9,486 bases of DNA from an uncultured Lachnospiraceae bacterium (GCA_910588405.1 CAJUPT010000077.1:3651-13136); one strand, 5' to 3'. Positions 1 to 6,887 are shown, counted from the stretch's first letter. Numbers and translations are program-made. Notes: generated by a model not told the origin, from the letters alone.

Positions 1-580
1 CGCATCCGCAGCTGTCTCCATGGTCGTGGCCATGCTCGTGACTATGTTCATGTTCTCCATGGTCATGGCCGCACCCGCAGCCGTCTCCGTGATCACGGCC
101 ATGCTCGTGACTATGTTCATGTTCCCCATGGTCATGACCGCACCCGTCTCCGTGATCATGGCTATGTTCGTGGCTATGTTCATGTTCTCCATGATCGTGA
201 CCGCATCCGCAGCTGTCTCCATGGTCGTGGCCATGCTCGTGACTATGTTCATGTTCCCCATGGTCATGGCCGCACCCGCAGCTGTCTCCGTGATCATGGC
301 TATGCTCGTGACCATCTCCATGCGCTTCCTGCTTCACTGCTCCGCGTCCGCTTCCTCTGCGCTCCCTCTTCCTCACCACAATCTCCGGTTCCAGATCTGT
401 GGCAATCTTCTGAATTTCCGGTAGCAGCGCATCCGGGTCTTCTGCCGTCAGGCGTAACTGCTTTGTGGCAAAGGTAATCGTCGCTTCCTCAACCCCCGGA
501 AGCGCCGCCACTTTCCGCTCAATTTTCGAAGCGCAGTTGGCGCAGCCCAGGTTCTCCAAAATATACACATTCCTGCTCAT
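1..580 (-). CDS. Heavy-metal P1B-type ATPase, N-terminal part (3' end outside window)
   Basis: Only the first 193 codons are inside the window. Residues 1-73 form a heavy-metal-associated (HMA) domain: a beta strand, then the metal-binding loop NLGCANCA with Cys13 and Cys16, then a helix and GVEEATITF. This is the soluble metal-binding domain found at the start of Zn/Cd/Pb- or Cu-exporting membrane ATPases, and the Leu-Gly-Cys loop is more like the CadA/ZntA group than the Cu group. Residues 87-193 are a His/Cys-rich repeat tract, probably a cytoplasmic metal buffer or sensor. The start ATG (578-580) follows AAGGAGG (589-595) with 8 bases between. The promoter and an ArsR-type operator lie just upstream. 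The membrane and P-type catalytic domains are not visible, so the ATPase call is inference from the domain pair. A stand-alone HMA/His-rich metallochaperone is the alternative. Efflux of Zn or Cd is likely but the metal is unproven. Confidence 0.8.
   Translation of the reverse strand, partial: MSRNVYILENLGCANCASKIERKVAALPGVEEATITFATKQLRLTAEDPDALLPEIQKIATDLEPEIVVRKRERRGSGRGAVKQEAHGDGHEHSHDHGDSCGCGHDHGEHEHSHEHGHDHGDSCGCGHDHGEHEHSHEHSHDHGDGCGHDHGEHEHSHEHGRDHGDGCGCGHDHGEHEHSHEHGHDHGDSCGC
2..322 (-). repeat. In-frame tandem repeats encoding His/Cys-rich metal-binding units
   Basis: Four units abut inside the metal ATPase gene: 2-70, 71-139 and 203-271 are 69 bp, and 140-202 is 63 bp. A partial unit lies at 272-322. 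Each full unit encodes GHDHGEHEHSHEHG, then HDHGDS, then CGC. Each unit carries 7 or 8 histidines, so about 36 are visible, plus Cys-Gly-Cys pairs. The 63-bp copy lacks one Gly-Cys pair, and the copy at 71-139 has Arg in place of one His. The differences keep the reading frame. The array may continue past the left edge. Seen directly; the metal-binding role is inferred from composition. Confidence 0.93.
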
Positions 581-619
581 CAGGGAAACCTCCTTAAAAA
601 CTCATAGTTATATATTCTC

Positions 620-639
620 ATATGAACATTTATTCATAT
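620..639. promoter_or_regulatory. ArsR/SmtB-type operator palindrome
   Basis: A perfect inverted repeat, ATATGAA-N6-TTCATAT, contains the core TGAA-N6-TTCA. This core is known from operators of the ArsR/SmtB family of metal-sensing repressors (SmtB, CzrA, CadC). It lies directly downstream of the -10 box at 644-649 and so covers the expected transcription start of the metal ATPase gene, a classic repressor position. No regulator gene is in the window, so the identity of the repressor is inferred. Confidence 0.75.
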
Positions 640-643
640 ATAG

Positions 644-672
644 ATCATACCTCATCCTCTACCAAATGTCAA
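644..672 (-). promoter_or_regulatory. Sigma-A promoter of the metal ATPase gene
   Basis: On the minus strand a perfect -35 box TTGACA (667-672) is separated by exactly 17 bases from a -10 box TATGAT (644-649). Transcription should start near 637, inside the operator palindrome, and run into the ATPase gene about 57 bases further on. The close match to consensus suggests a strong promoter held off by the repressor. Confidence 0.85.
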
Positions 673-946
673 CCGGTAATCCAAACTGTTATATCCTTTT
701 TATCCGTATACGATTCGGGTGTCAAAAGGTCCATTTTCATTGCAGCGCAAATTTTTTCAAGATTGTGCAACAATATCTTGAGGCGAACCATGACTATCTG
801 GCCCGTTACTCACAAAAATCCGACAAAATATGCTATTACCATATCCTGCCGGATTCTTTCAAATATATGCTTCCCTAAGTTTTTCATGTACGCTCGAAGT
901 GTCGCAGTGCCTGATGCCGTGAGATTCCGAAAATACATTTTACCCT
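673..946. other. Intergenic stretch without a convincing gene
   Basis: This lies between the glycosyltransferase stop and the metal ATPase promoter. On the minus strand there is an ORF of about 40 codons (ATG at 789-791, stop at 669-671 touching the -35 box). It reads MVRLKILLHNLEKICAAM, then a charged tail ending ITG, with no ribosome binding site. A 25-codon ORF at 810-887 also lacks one. Within the first ORF, 758-780 can fold as a hairpin (CAAGA/TCTTG and TTGT/ACAA stems, a 2-base bulge, a 3-base loop). I see no clear terminator after the glycosyltransferase gene. It may be a decayed gene or a dispersed element. Confidence 0.4.
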
Positions 947-2032
947 CTATTCCGTCGGCATCCTCCACTCGTCCGCCTCTTTTCGATACCTCCCCGCCTG
1001 CTCCTCACACTGCCGAATCAGCTCCTCATGCTCTGGCAGCAACGGTATCGGCGACGCTGGCTGCAGCTCCTTTGCCAGCATTCCATAGCAGGCACTGAGG
1101 GCAGACAACGGCACAGCGCCACTCCGGCGGATATCAATGACAGCTTCCGTTCTGTATGCGGCCGTCTCAAACCACTGAATGGCCTCCTGATAATCCTTTC
1201 TGTCAAAAAAATGACTGCCCACCTCACAGCACAGCTCCGCACACAGGGAATCCGGCATCAGTTTAAAAGCCATCGAGAAAAAACGATCTGTCTGACCTGC
1301 GATACGGTAAGCATGGCAAAGCACACAGATTGCCTCTCTGATCATATCCCCCGCGGCATCCGATCGTACCAAAGTGGCTTCAAATACCGGAATCGCTTCA
1401 GCAAAGTCCTCATCCTCCCCGCTGATAAACAGCTCCTTCGCATACATAGAATGCAGCTTCGCCGATAGCCTGCCCTCCCGCGCGAAAGCCAGACCAAACA
1501 GCCGGAAGTCCCGGCTGCTGTGCATGCTTTGAGGCAGATGCAGAATCTCGATCTCGCTGTCAAATACAACCGGCTCCAAGCACACCGTCTCATGGACCGC
1601 ATCAATCCACCGGAAGGTCCTAAGCCGTCTGTACAGCTTCGGCCTGTATTCCTTTATGAAATTAGAGGCCGTATTATATTCCGGCGGCGTGACATAGTAC
1701 ATCTGAACAATCTCCACCTCCGGCATCAGCACCTGCTTTAGCTGCTGAAAGCGGATATGGTTTTCCTCATCCACCACCTCGTCCGCATCGGCGGAATAAA
1801 TATATTCCATCGTCGCTTTGGAAAAAGCAAAGTTCCTGGCCGCCGCAAAGTCATCCGTCCAGGCATAATCATAAATTTTATCGGTAAATTCCGCCGCAAT
1901 TTCCTTCGTATCATCATTGGAACCCGTATCCACAATGATGATCTCGTCCATCAAATCCGCAATGGAAGACAGGCACCTTCTCAAAACCGCGGCCTCATTT
2001 TTTACAATCATACAAAGGCTGAACGTAACCAT
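947..2032 (-). CDS. Family 2 glycosyltransferase with helical/TPR-like C-terminus
   Basis: The 361-residue protein begins SLCMIVKNEAAVLRRCLSSI, then IIIVDTGSNDDT, the typical GT-A fold start of family 2 glycosyltransferases, with the nucleotide-binding Asp at 35. The metal-binding DxD motif is SADADE, Asp82-Asp84. Further conserved-looking positions are the Tyr/Arg-rich YRPKLYRRL (129-137) and HETV (147-150). Residues from about 190 to 300 are predicted helical, with paired-helix spacing like TPR repeats (for example YQEAIQWFETA at 281-291). This layout is common in cytoplasmic SunS-like transferases of Firmicutes. The acceptor cannot be told from sequence. There is no signal peptide or membrane segment. 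The start follows a G-rich run (AAGGGGGA) 8 bases upstream. It sits 28 bp after the cardiolipin synthase gene and probably shares its transcript. Confidence 0.85.
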   Translation of the reverse strand: MVTFSLCMIVKNEAAVLRRCLSSIADLMDEIIIVDTGSNDDTKEIAAEFTDKIYDYAWTDDFAAARNFAFSKATMEYIYSADADEVVDEENHIRFQQLKQVLMPEVEIVQMYYVTPPEYNTASNFIKEYRPKLYRRLRTFRWIDAVHETVCLEPVVFDSEIEILHLPQSMHSSRDFRLFGLAFAREGRLSAKLHSMYAKELFISGEDEDFAEAIPVFEATLVRSDAAGDMIREAICVLCHAYRIAGQTDRFFSMAFKLMPDSLCAELCCEVGSHFFDRKDYQEAIQWFETAAYRTEAVIDIRRSGAVPLSALSACYGMLAKELQPASPIPLLPEHEELIRQCEEQAGRYRKEADEWRMPTE

Positions 2033-2060
2033 TTTCTCATTCCCCCTTTTCCTCTCCCCG

Positions 2061-3590
2061 CTACATCAATGGCGCGAACACACGCAGCACCATCTGGAAA
2101 AACCCCTTAAACAACCCGGCCGCGCAGTCCTCCTTCCGGATCGGCCTGCACTTTCCAAAGGTATCCAGAAAATCCTCTTTCACCTGCATCACTACCGGAG
2201 AATCATAAAAATAAGTACCGCACTCAAAATGGAGATACAGACTCCGGTAGTCGGTGTTGATCGTACCCACCGTGGCCATCCGGTCGTCCGCCACAAAGCA
2301 TTTTCCGTGGATAAAGCCGGGGGTGTATTCATAAATCTTCACGCCATGGCGAATCAGCCCTTCATAATAAGACTGGGTCAGCCAGAATACCGCTTTTTTA
2401 TCTGGAATACCCGGCGTGACGATCCGCACATCCACCTGTCGCTTCGCCGCCAGCGTCAGCGCGGTAATCATCTCATTGTCAATGATCAGATACGGCGTAA
2501 AAATAAATACATAATCCTGAGCCTGATTGATAATATTCAGGTAAACATTCTCCCCCGTCACCTCGCTGTCCAGCGGGGTATCCCCATAGGGCTGAATATA
2601 TCCGTTCCCCCGGAAAGGCTCCGGGTGCCAGACCTCGGGACGGAATGCGTCATAGCTCTGGTCCTCGGGGCGGAAGGCGTTCCACATATTCAGGAACATC
2701 ACCGTATAACTCCATACCGCCTCGCCTTTCAGCCAGAAGCCATTGTCCTTCCAGTGACCGTATTTTATCTTCGTATTAATATATTCATCCGCCAGATTAA
2801 TACCGCCGCTGAAAGCCGTATGGCCATCGATCACCGTGATTTTTCTGTGATCCCGATTATTCATGGCCACGGAAAAAACAGGTATGAACGGGTTGAAGGC
2901 AAATGACTTGATGCCCTTTTTCTCCAGCTGACGCCAGTAATCGGCCGGCAGGCTGGTGGGCAGGCATCCCACATCGTCATAAATCACCCGCACCTCCACG
3001 CCGGCTTTTGCCTTCTCCTCCAGAATCCGGAGAATCCCGTTCCACATCTCATCGTCGTCGATAATAAAGTATTCCATAAAAATGAAATGCTCTGCCTTCC
3101 TCAGTTCCTCCAGCATCACCGGATACACCAGATCCCCCAGCGGATAATAAGCGGCCTCCGTATTTTTGTATACCGGATACCCCTCATGATTCAGATAGCG
3201 GCACTGTCCGGCCACGCCTTTATCCTTTTTCTCAATCTCCTCTAAAATCTCCGGCTTCTGACAAAGCAGACCGGCGGACCGCCCGGCGGCCTGGTCCAGC
3301 TTTTTGCGCAAATGTCTGGCCGGACGCTTTGTGCCCAGAAACAGGTAGAGCAGACCGCCCAGAAGGGGCAGGGCCAGAATCGCGATAATCCACGGAATTT
3401 TAAGCGCCGGATTCTGATCTTTTTTCACGATCATCAATACCACCAGCACGCTGAGCAGCATACAGAGCACCATGATCGGCGCGGAAATACTGGCCAGATC
3501 CCAGAACAGCTCGATATACCAGATAAACTGTATGACCAGGCAGATGCCGAATATAAAAATCCGGCTGAACATCATCTTTAGTAATCTCAT
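2061..3590 (-). CDS. cls: Cardiolipin synthase (phospholipase D superfamily)
   Basis: A membrane-bound enzyme that joins two phosphatidylglycerols into cardiolipin and glycerol. From the start chosen here it is 509 residues, close to the family norm of about 480-510. Hydrophobic segments lie at about 9-30, 35-54 and 65-86, followed by the two PLD catalytic motifs HxKx4D: His248-Lys250-Asp255 (DHRKITVID) and His428-Lys430-Asp435 (IHGKCFVADD). Both are intact, so the enzyme should be active. The start ATG (3588-3590) has a GGGGAGG site about 10 bases upstream. The reading frame stays open for 50 more codons, but these would cross the promoter and reach into the terminator, so they are not coding. 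It is the first gene of a likely two-gene operon with the glycosyltransferase. Confidence 0.93.
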   Translation of the reverse strand: MRLLKMMFSRIFIFGICLVIQFIWYIELFWDLASISAPIMVLCMLLSVLVVLMIVKKDQNPALKIPWIIAILALPLLGGLLYLFLGTKRPARHLRKKLDQAAGRSAGLLCQKPEILEEIEKKDKGVAGQCRYLNHEGYPVYKNTEAAYYPLGDLVYPVMLEELRKAEHFIFMEYFIIDDDEMWNGILRILEEKAKAGVEVRVIYDDVGCLPTSLPADYWRQLEKKGIKSFAFNPFIPVFSVAMNNRDHRKITVIDGHTAFSGGINLADEYINTKIKYGHWKDNGFWLKGEAVWSYTVMFLNMWNAFRPEDQSYDAFRPEVWHPEPFRGNGYIQPYGDTPLDSEVTGENVYLNIINQAQDYVFIFTPYLIIDNEMITALTLAAKRQVDVRIVTPGIPDKKAVFWLTQSYYEGLIRHGVKIYEYTPGFIHGKCFVADDRMATVGTINTDYRSLYLHFECGTYFYDSPVVMQVKEDFLDTFGKCRPIRKEDCAAGLFKGFFQMVLRVFAPLM

Positions 3591-3638
3591 CTTATCCCTA
3601 CCTCCCCGGCAAAAAGCCCCGCCTTGCGCACAGAGTCT

Positions 3639-3667
3639 ATTATACCGGGTATTTTCCGTTCTTACAA
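3639..3667 (-). promoter_or_regulatory. Sigma-A promoter of the cls-glycosyltransferase unit
   Basis: A perfect -10 box TATAAT (3639-3644) and a -35 box TTGTAA (3662-3667, 4 of 6 matches) are 17 bases apart on the minus strand. They lie between the ATP synthase terminator and the cls start, and give a leader of about 40 bases with the GGGGAGG site near its end. Confidence 0.75.
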
Positions 3668-3708
3668 CAGCAAAATCCGCCAAAACACGGCCCCTGTCCC
3701 CATGATGG

Positions 3709-3750
3709 AAAAACGGGAATGGCAGGTTTTCCTCTGTCATTCCCGTTTTT
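3709..3750. terminator. Rho-independent terminator of the atp operon, able to work both ways
   Basis: The arms AAAAACGGGAATGGCAG (3709-3725) and CTGTCATTCCCGTTTTT (3734-3750) pair over 17 bases with one G-T mismatch, around an 8-base loop. Either strand ends in a run of T after the stem, so it could stop transcription in both directions. It lies 67 bases after the epsilon stop codon, ends the ATP synthase operon, and separates it from the cls promoter. A weaker bulged hairpin (GGGCAC/GTGCCC arms, 3792-3825) overlaps the epsilon stop and has no T run. Confidence 0.92.
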
Positions 3751-3816
3751 TGCGCTTATTGTCAAACGCCTGGAAAAACATACCATATCAAGGGCACAGC
3801 GGCCTGTTCTACCGGC

Positions 3817-4236
3817 TCAGTGCCCCCTGTACTTACTGCTCATACTCAGCCTTGACATAGCCCTGGACAGCGCCGCCTGGCTCAGATGATATTCCTGCAG
3901 GCTCTGCCTCTGGCGCAGCCGTACCTGGGCCCGCTCCAAGGCCCGTTTTGCCCGCTCCTCATCGATCTCCTCCGGCCGCTCCGCCGTATCCGCCAGCACC
4001 ATGGCCCTGTTGTTGGAAATCTGCGCAAAGCCAGTACCGATGGCCGCCTCGATCCAGCTTCCGTCCTCCGTTTGGATGCGCATATCCCCGTTGGTCACGG
4101 CGACCACCATATTTTCATGGTTGGCCAAGATACCCATGGCGCCATCCGTGGCCGGGATAATCAGCTGGACACATTTCCCGTCATAAAAAATTTTATCACT
4201 GACTATCACACGCAGCGTAAATGTCTTATCCATCAT
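3817..4236 (-). CDS. atpC: F1Fo ATP synthase subunit epsilon
   Basis: The small central-stalk subunit that sits on gamma and the c-ring and can inhibit ATP hydrolysis. At 139 residues it has the normal length. Residues 4-87 are the beta-sandwich domain (VQLIIPATDGAMGILANHEN, then AIGTGFAQI), and 88-139 are the two C-terminal helices. IDEERA (91-96) fits the I(L)DxxRA motif known to bind ATP in Bacillus epsilon, so ATP-controlled folding of the inhibitory arm is plausible. Two adjacent ATG codons (4234-4236 and 4231-4233) each have a usable site in GGAGGCAGGAGG. The spacing is 9 bases for the first and 5 for the second, so the exact start is open by one residue. It is the last gene of the operon and lies 152 bp after beta, an unusually long gap filled by short repeats. 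Confidence 0.96.
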   Translation of the reverse strand: MMDKTFTLRVIVSDKIFYDGKCVQLIIPATDGAMGILANHENMVVAVTNGDMRIQTEDGSWIEAAIGTGFAQISNNRAMVLADTAERPEEIDEERAKRALERAQVRLRQRQSLQEYHLSQAALSRAMSRLSMSSKYRGH

Positions 4237-4265
4237 ATCCTCCTGCCTCCGGTCAGTTTTGTCAT

Positions 4266-4380
4266 ACCTGGCTCTGTTTCACCCGCTTTGTCCTGTTTAT
4301 CTTTATCCCGCACAGTTTCGCCTCGCTTAACCTTGCCCGGTTCTGTTTCCCCGGCTTACCTGGGCGCGTTTCCGCAGCCT
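4266..4380 (-). repeat. Four degenerate 22-23 bp repeats in the beta-epsilon spacer
   Basis: On the plus strand, copies lie at 4266-4288, 4307-4328, 4335-4357 and 4358-4380, sharing a core of the type CCnGnnCTGTTTCnCCnGCTT. The first and third agree at 18 of 23 positions, and the last two abut. In one minus-strand frame the region reads without stops as AGETEPGK ... AGETEPGM, but it has no start signal of its own. I see no promoter or terminator in it. Confidence 0.6.
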
Positions 4381-4388
4381 GAGATATT

Positions 4389-5888
4389 CTACCGTCCTGC
4401 CTTCGCCTTTTCGATTACCTCGTCTATGGTCCCCACATTAAAGAAGGCCCACTCCGGATACTCATCCATCTGCCCTTTGATAATCGCCTTGAACCCCCGG
4501 ATCGTCTCATGAAGGGGCACGTATCTCCCCGGTACGCCGGTAAAATTCTCCGCCACATGGAAGGGCTGGGACAAAAACCGCTGAATCTTCCTGGCCCGAT
4601 ATACCGTTTTCTGGTCCTCCTCCGAAAGCTCTTCCATGCCAAGAATGGCAATGATATCCTGCAGCTCCTTATATTTCTGCAAAATCTCCTGGACGCTTCT
4701 GGCCGTCTCGTAATGCTCTTCTCCCACCACGTCCGCTTCCAGAATTCTGGATGTGGACTCTAACGGGTCCACCGCCGGATAAATACCCTGCTCCACAATC
4801 TTCCTGGACAATACGGTAGTGGCGTCCAGATGGGCAAAGGTAGTGGAAGGCGCCGGGTCCGTCAGATCATCTGCCGGCACATAAACTGCCTGAACAGAGG
4901 TGATGGCCCCGTTTCTCGTGGAGGCAATCCGCTCCTGCACACTTCCCATCTCCGTGGCCAGCGTGGGCTGATATCCCACCGCCGAGGGCATCCGGCCTAA
5001 CAGCGCAGACACCTCGGAGCCTGCCTGGACAAAACGGAAGATATTGTCGATAAACAAAAGCACATTCTGACGCTCTCTGTCCCGGAAATATTCCGCCATC
5101 GTAAGCCCTGTCTCCGCCACCCGCATACGGGCTCCCGGGGGCTCATTCATCTGACCGAATACCAGCGCCGTTTTTTCCAGCACTCCGGATTCCTTCATCT
5201 CCGTCCACAAGTCGTTTCCCTCTCTGGACCGCTCCCCCACGCCAGTGAAAATAGAATAACCGCCATGCTCCGTGGCGATGTTTCGAATCAGCTCCTGAAT
5301 CAGTACCGTTTTTCCCACGCCGGCGCCGCCAAACAGACCGATCTTACCACCCTTGGCATAGGGGGCCAGCAGGTCGATCACCTTGATGCCGGTTTCCAGC
5401 ACCTCCACCACAGGACTCTGCTCCATAAAGGCAGGCGGCTCCCGGTGGATCACCCAATGCTCCTCTTCATCAAGAGGCTGGCCTCCGTCGATGGCCTCTC
5501 CCAGAACGTTGAACAGCCGCCCCAGTGTTTTCTCTCCAACTGGCACCTGAATGCCTGCCCCTGTGGCATATACCTCCATATCCCTGCACAATCCCTCACT
5601 GGCTGACAGGGTAATACAGCGCACTGTCCTGTGCCCCACATGCTGGGCCACCTCCATCACACACTGTTTTCCATGATTATCCACATAAAGAGCCTCTTTC
5701 ATATAGGGAAGCTCCTGATGATCAAATTCCACATCGATTACAGGTCCCATCACCTGCACGATCCTACCTTTGCGCAAAAAATGATTTTCCGGCCCCGCCG
5801 TTTCCACTGTCTGATTTTTTTCTTCCAAAGCTTGTTCTGCCGCTTCCGTTGTCTGATTTCCTGTTTCCATAGCCTGTTCCTTTGCCAT
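4389..5888 (-). CDS. atpD: F1Fo ATP synthase subunit beta, with N-terminal extension
   Basis: The catalytic subunit of F1, which makes ATP from ADP and phosphate at the alpha/beta interfaces. At 499 residues it is longer than the usual 460-475. The canonical protein begins near residue 39 (LRKGRIVQVMGPVIDVEF). The P-loop GGAGVGKT is at 187-194, the catalytic Glu219 is in GERSREGNDL, Walker B LLFID ends at Asp281, and the DELSEED region appears as EELSEED (419-425). All catalytic residues are present. The first 38 residues are a polar, repeated Glu/Gln/Thr/Ala stretch with no counterpart in typical beta subunits. The ATG at 5888 has only a weak site (GGCGGA). A second ATG at 5870 (Met7) has AAAGGA 7 bases upstream and may be the true start, and a TTG (Leu38) would give the standard N-terminus. 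It lies 42 bp after gamma. Confidence 0.97.
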   Translation of the reverse strand: MAKEQAMETGNQTTEAAEQALEEKNQTVETAGPENHFLRKGRIVQVMGPVIDVEFDHQELPYMKEALYVDNHGKQCVMEVAQHVGHRTVRCITLSASEGLCRDMEVYATGAGIQVPVGEKTLGRLFNVLGEAIDGGQPLDEEEHWVIHREPPAFMEQSPVVEVLETGIKVIDLLAPYAKGGKIGLFGGAGVGKTVLIQELIRNIATEHGGYSIFTGVGERSREGNDLWTEMKESGVLEKTALVFGQMNEPPGARMRVAETGLTMAEYFRDRERQNVLLFIDNIFRFVQAGSEVSALLGRMPSAVGYQPTLATEMGSVQERIASTRNGAITSVQAVYVPADDLTDPAPSTTFAHLDATTVLSRKIVEQGIYPAVDPLESTSRILEADVVGEEHYETARSVQEILQKYKELQDIIAILGMEELSEEDQKTVYRARKIQRFLSQPFHVAENFTGVPGRYVPLHETIRGFKAIIKGQMDEYPEWAFFNVGTIDEVIEKAKAGR

Positions 5889-5907
5889 CCGCTTTTCCGC
5901 CGTCTGA
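5773..5907 (-). repeat. Imperfect tandem units spanning the beta start and its N-terminal extension
   Basis: On the minus strand, three units begin with TCAGAC at 5907, 5856 and 5814, so the steps are 51 and 42 bp. The second and third share AATCAGACA followed by GGAA and CGGC, differing at 3 of 20 positions. They encode NQTTEAAEQALEEK and NQTVETAGPEN. The first unit (TCAGAC, GGCGGAAAAGCGG) lies upstream of and across the ATG at 5888, and its coding end EQAMETG matches EQALEEK of the next. Confidence 0.6.
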
Positions 5908-5924
5908 CTTACCTTACGTCAGAC
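5902..5924 (-). promoter_or_regulatory. Hairpin in the gamma-beta spacer, just before the beta start
   Basis: Perfect 7-bp arms GTCTGAC and GTCAGAC surround a 9-base loop. On the transcript the stem ends 13 bases before the beta ATG at 5888, next to a weak ribosome binding site. No T run follows, so it is not a terminator. It could affect beta translation or mRNA processing. Its inner arm is the TCAGAC of the first repeat unit. Confidence 0.5.
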
Positions 5925-5930
5925 CTTGCT

Positions 5931-6839
5931 TCATCGGCGCAGGGCGCCTCCTTTCTTCCGTCTTAAAGCCTTAGCGCCGCTGATTACCTCGGTGATTTCC
6001 TGGGTAATCGCCGCCTGCCGCACCCTGTTATACTGAATCTGCAGAGCCTTAAGCATTTCCTTTGCGCTTGTAGTCGCCGCCTCCATGGCCATCATCCGGG
6101 AATTCTGTTCGCTGGTAAAGGATTCCACCAGCGCGCCAAATACAAATCCTCCAATATAATGGGGAATAATCCGCTCGATTACCACCTCTGGCGAGGGCAA
6201 AAGCTCCAATGCCTCCATAGGCGTATCGGCAGGCAAAGGCACATTGTACAGTTCCCTGCCCACCGGCAGCAGCCGGCTCATCGTCGCTTCCATATGGGCC
6301 GCATCAGTCATTTTCGTGTAAATAATAAAAATCTCATCCAGCTGACGCTGATTATAAAGCTCCAGCATCCGCTCAGAGATCACCCTTGCTCTGCCAAGAG
6401 TCGGATTCTGCGCCGTGTAATGAAAATGGGTATCAATCGGAATACCCTTTTTCGCAATATAATGATATCCCAGCTGGCCCACGATAAACAGCATATCATT
6501 GCCGCCCCCGGCATCCATCTCCCGCTGCGCCATCTTGATCACATTATGGTTATAAGCCCCGGCCAGCCCCTTGTCTCCGGTAATCACAATGTAGCCCGTC
6601 CGTTTCTTTGCCGGGTCATCGATGGGATGGGCGTCAAAATAAGGATGCTCCACATCCGGAAAATTCCGCATAATCCGCTCCAGCGTATATTGCAGCATAT
6701 AAAAATACGGCTCCGTCTGCTCTAAGGCTTTTTTCGCCCGTTTCAGCTTGGAAGATGAAATCATATACATTGCATTGGTGATCTTCATCGTATCCCGGAT
6801 GCTTTTCATCCTGCCCTGTATCTCTCTCGCTCCTGCCAT
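5931..6839 (-). CDS. atpG: F1Fo ATP synthase subunit gamma
   Basis: The rotating central shaft of F1. It is 302 residues, slightly longer than the usual 285-290. The N-terminal helix (EIQGRMKSIRDTMKITNAMY, then SSSKLKRAKKAL) and the C-terminal helix (RQAAITQEITEVISGAKAL) form the coiled coil inside the alpha-beta ring. Between them is the Rossmann-like domain with ITGDKGLAGAYN. The frame opens one codon earlier at a TTG, but the ATG at 6837-6839 is chosen because AGAGG lies 8 bases before it. It lies 48 bp after the delta-alpha fusion. The C-terminal tail (RRKKGGALRR) is basic and a little longer than common. Confidence 0.97.
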   Translation of the reverse strand: MAGAREIQGRMKSIRDTMKITNAMYMISSSKLKRAKKALEQTEPYFYMLQYTLERIMRNFPDVEHPYFDAHPIDDPAKKRTGYIVITGDKGLAGAYNHNVIKMAQREMDAGGGNDMLFIVGQLGYHYIAKKGIPIDTHFHYTAQNPTLGRARVISERMLELYNQRQLDEIFIIYTKMTDAAHMEATMSRLLPVGRELYNVPLPADTPMEALELLPSPEVVIERIIPHYIGGFVFGALVESFTSEQNSRMMAMEAATTSAKEMLKALQIQYNRVRQAAITQEITEVISGAKALRRKKGGALRR

Positions 6840-6887
6840 CAATCGTTCCTCTTTTCCAAATACATGCCGTTTTCAGACACAGTCAGC

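Noticed and set aside
2..322. Regular repeats resembling a CRISPR array
   Set aside because: Units abut with no unique spacers, and they encode a continuous His-rich protein.
20..424. Long plus-strand ORF rich in Met, Val and Phe
   Set aside because: It is the mirror image of the His/Cys repeat frame on the minus strand (CAT/CAC read as ATG/GTG). The minus frame has an HMA domain, ribosome site and promoter.
758..780. Hairpin as terminator of the glycosyltransferase unit
   Set aside because: On the minus strand it is followed by a run of A, not T, and the stem is bulged.
1917..2906. 329-codon plus-strand ORF
   Set aside because: It lies opposite the cardiolipin synthase and glycosyltransferase genes, which have clear motifs. 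Its own translation resembles no family and has no initiation signal.
3591..3740. A 50-codon N-terminal extension of cardiolipin synthase
   Set aside because: The extension would cover the TATAAT promoter and part of the terminator stem, and a good ribosome site precedes the ATG at 3590.
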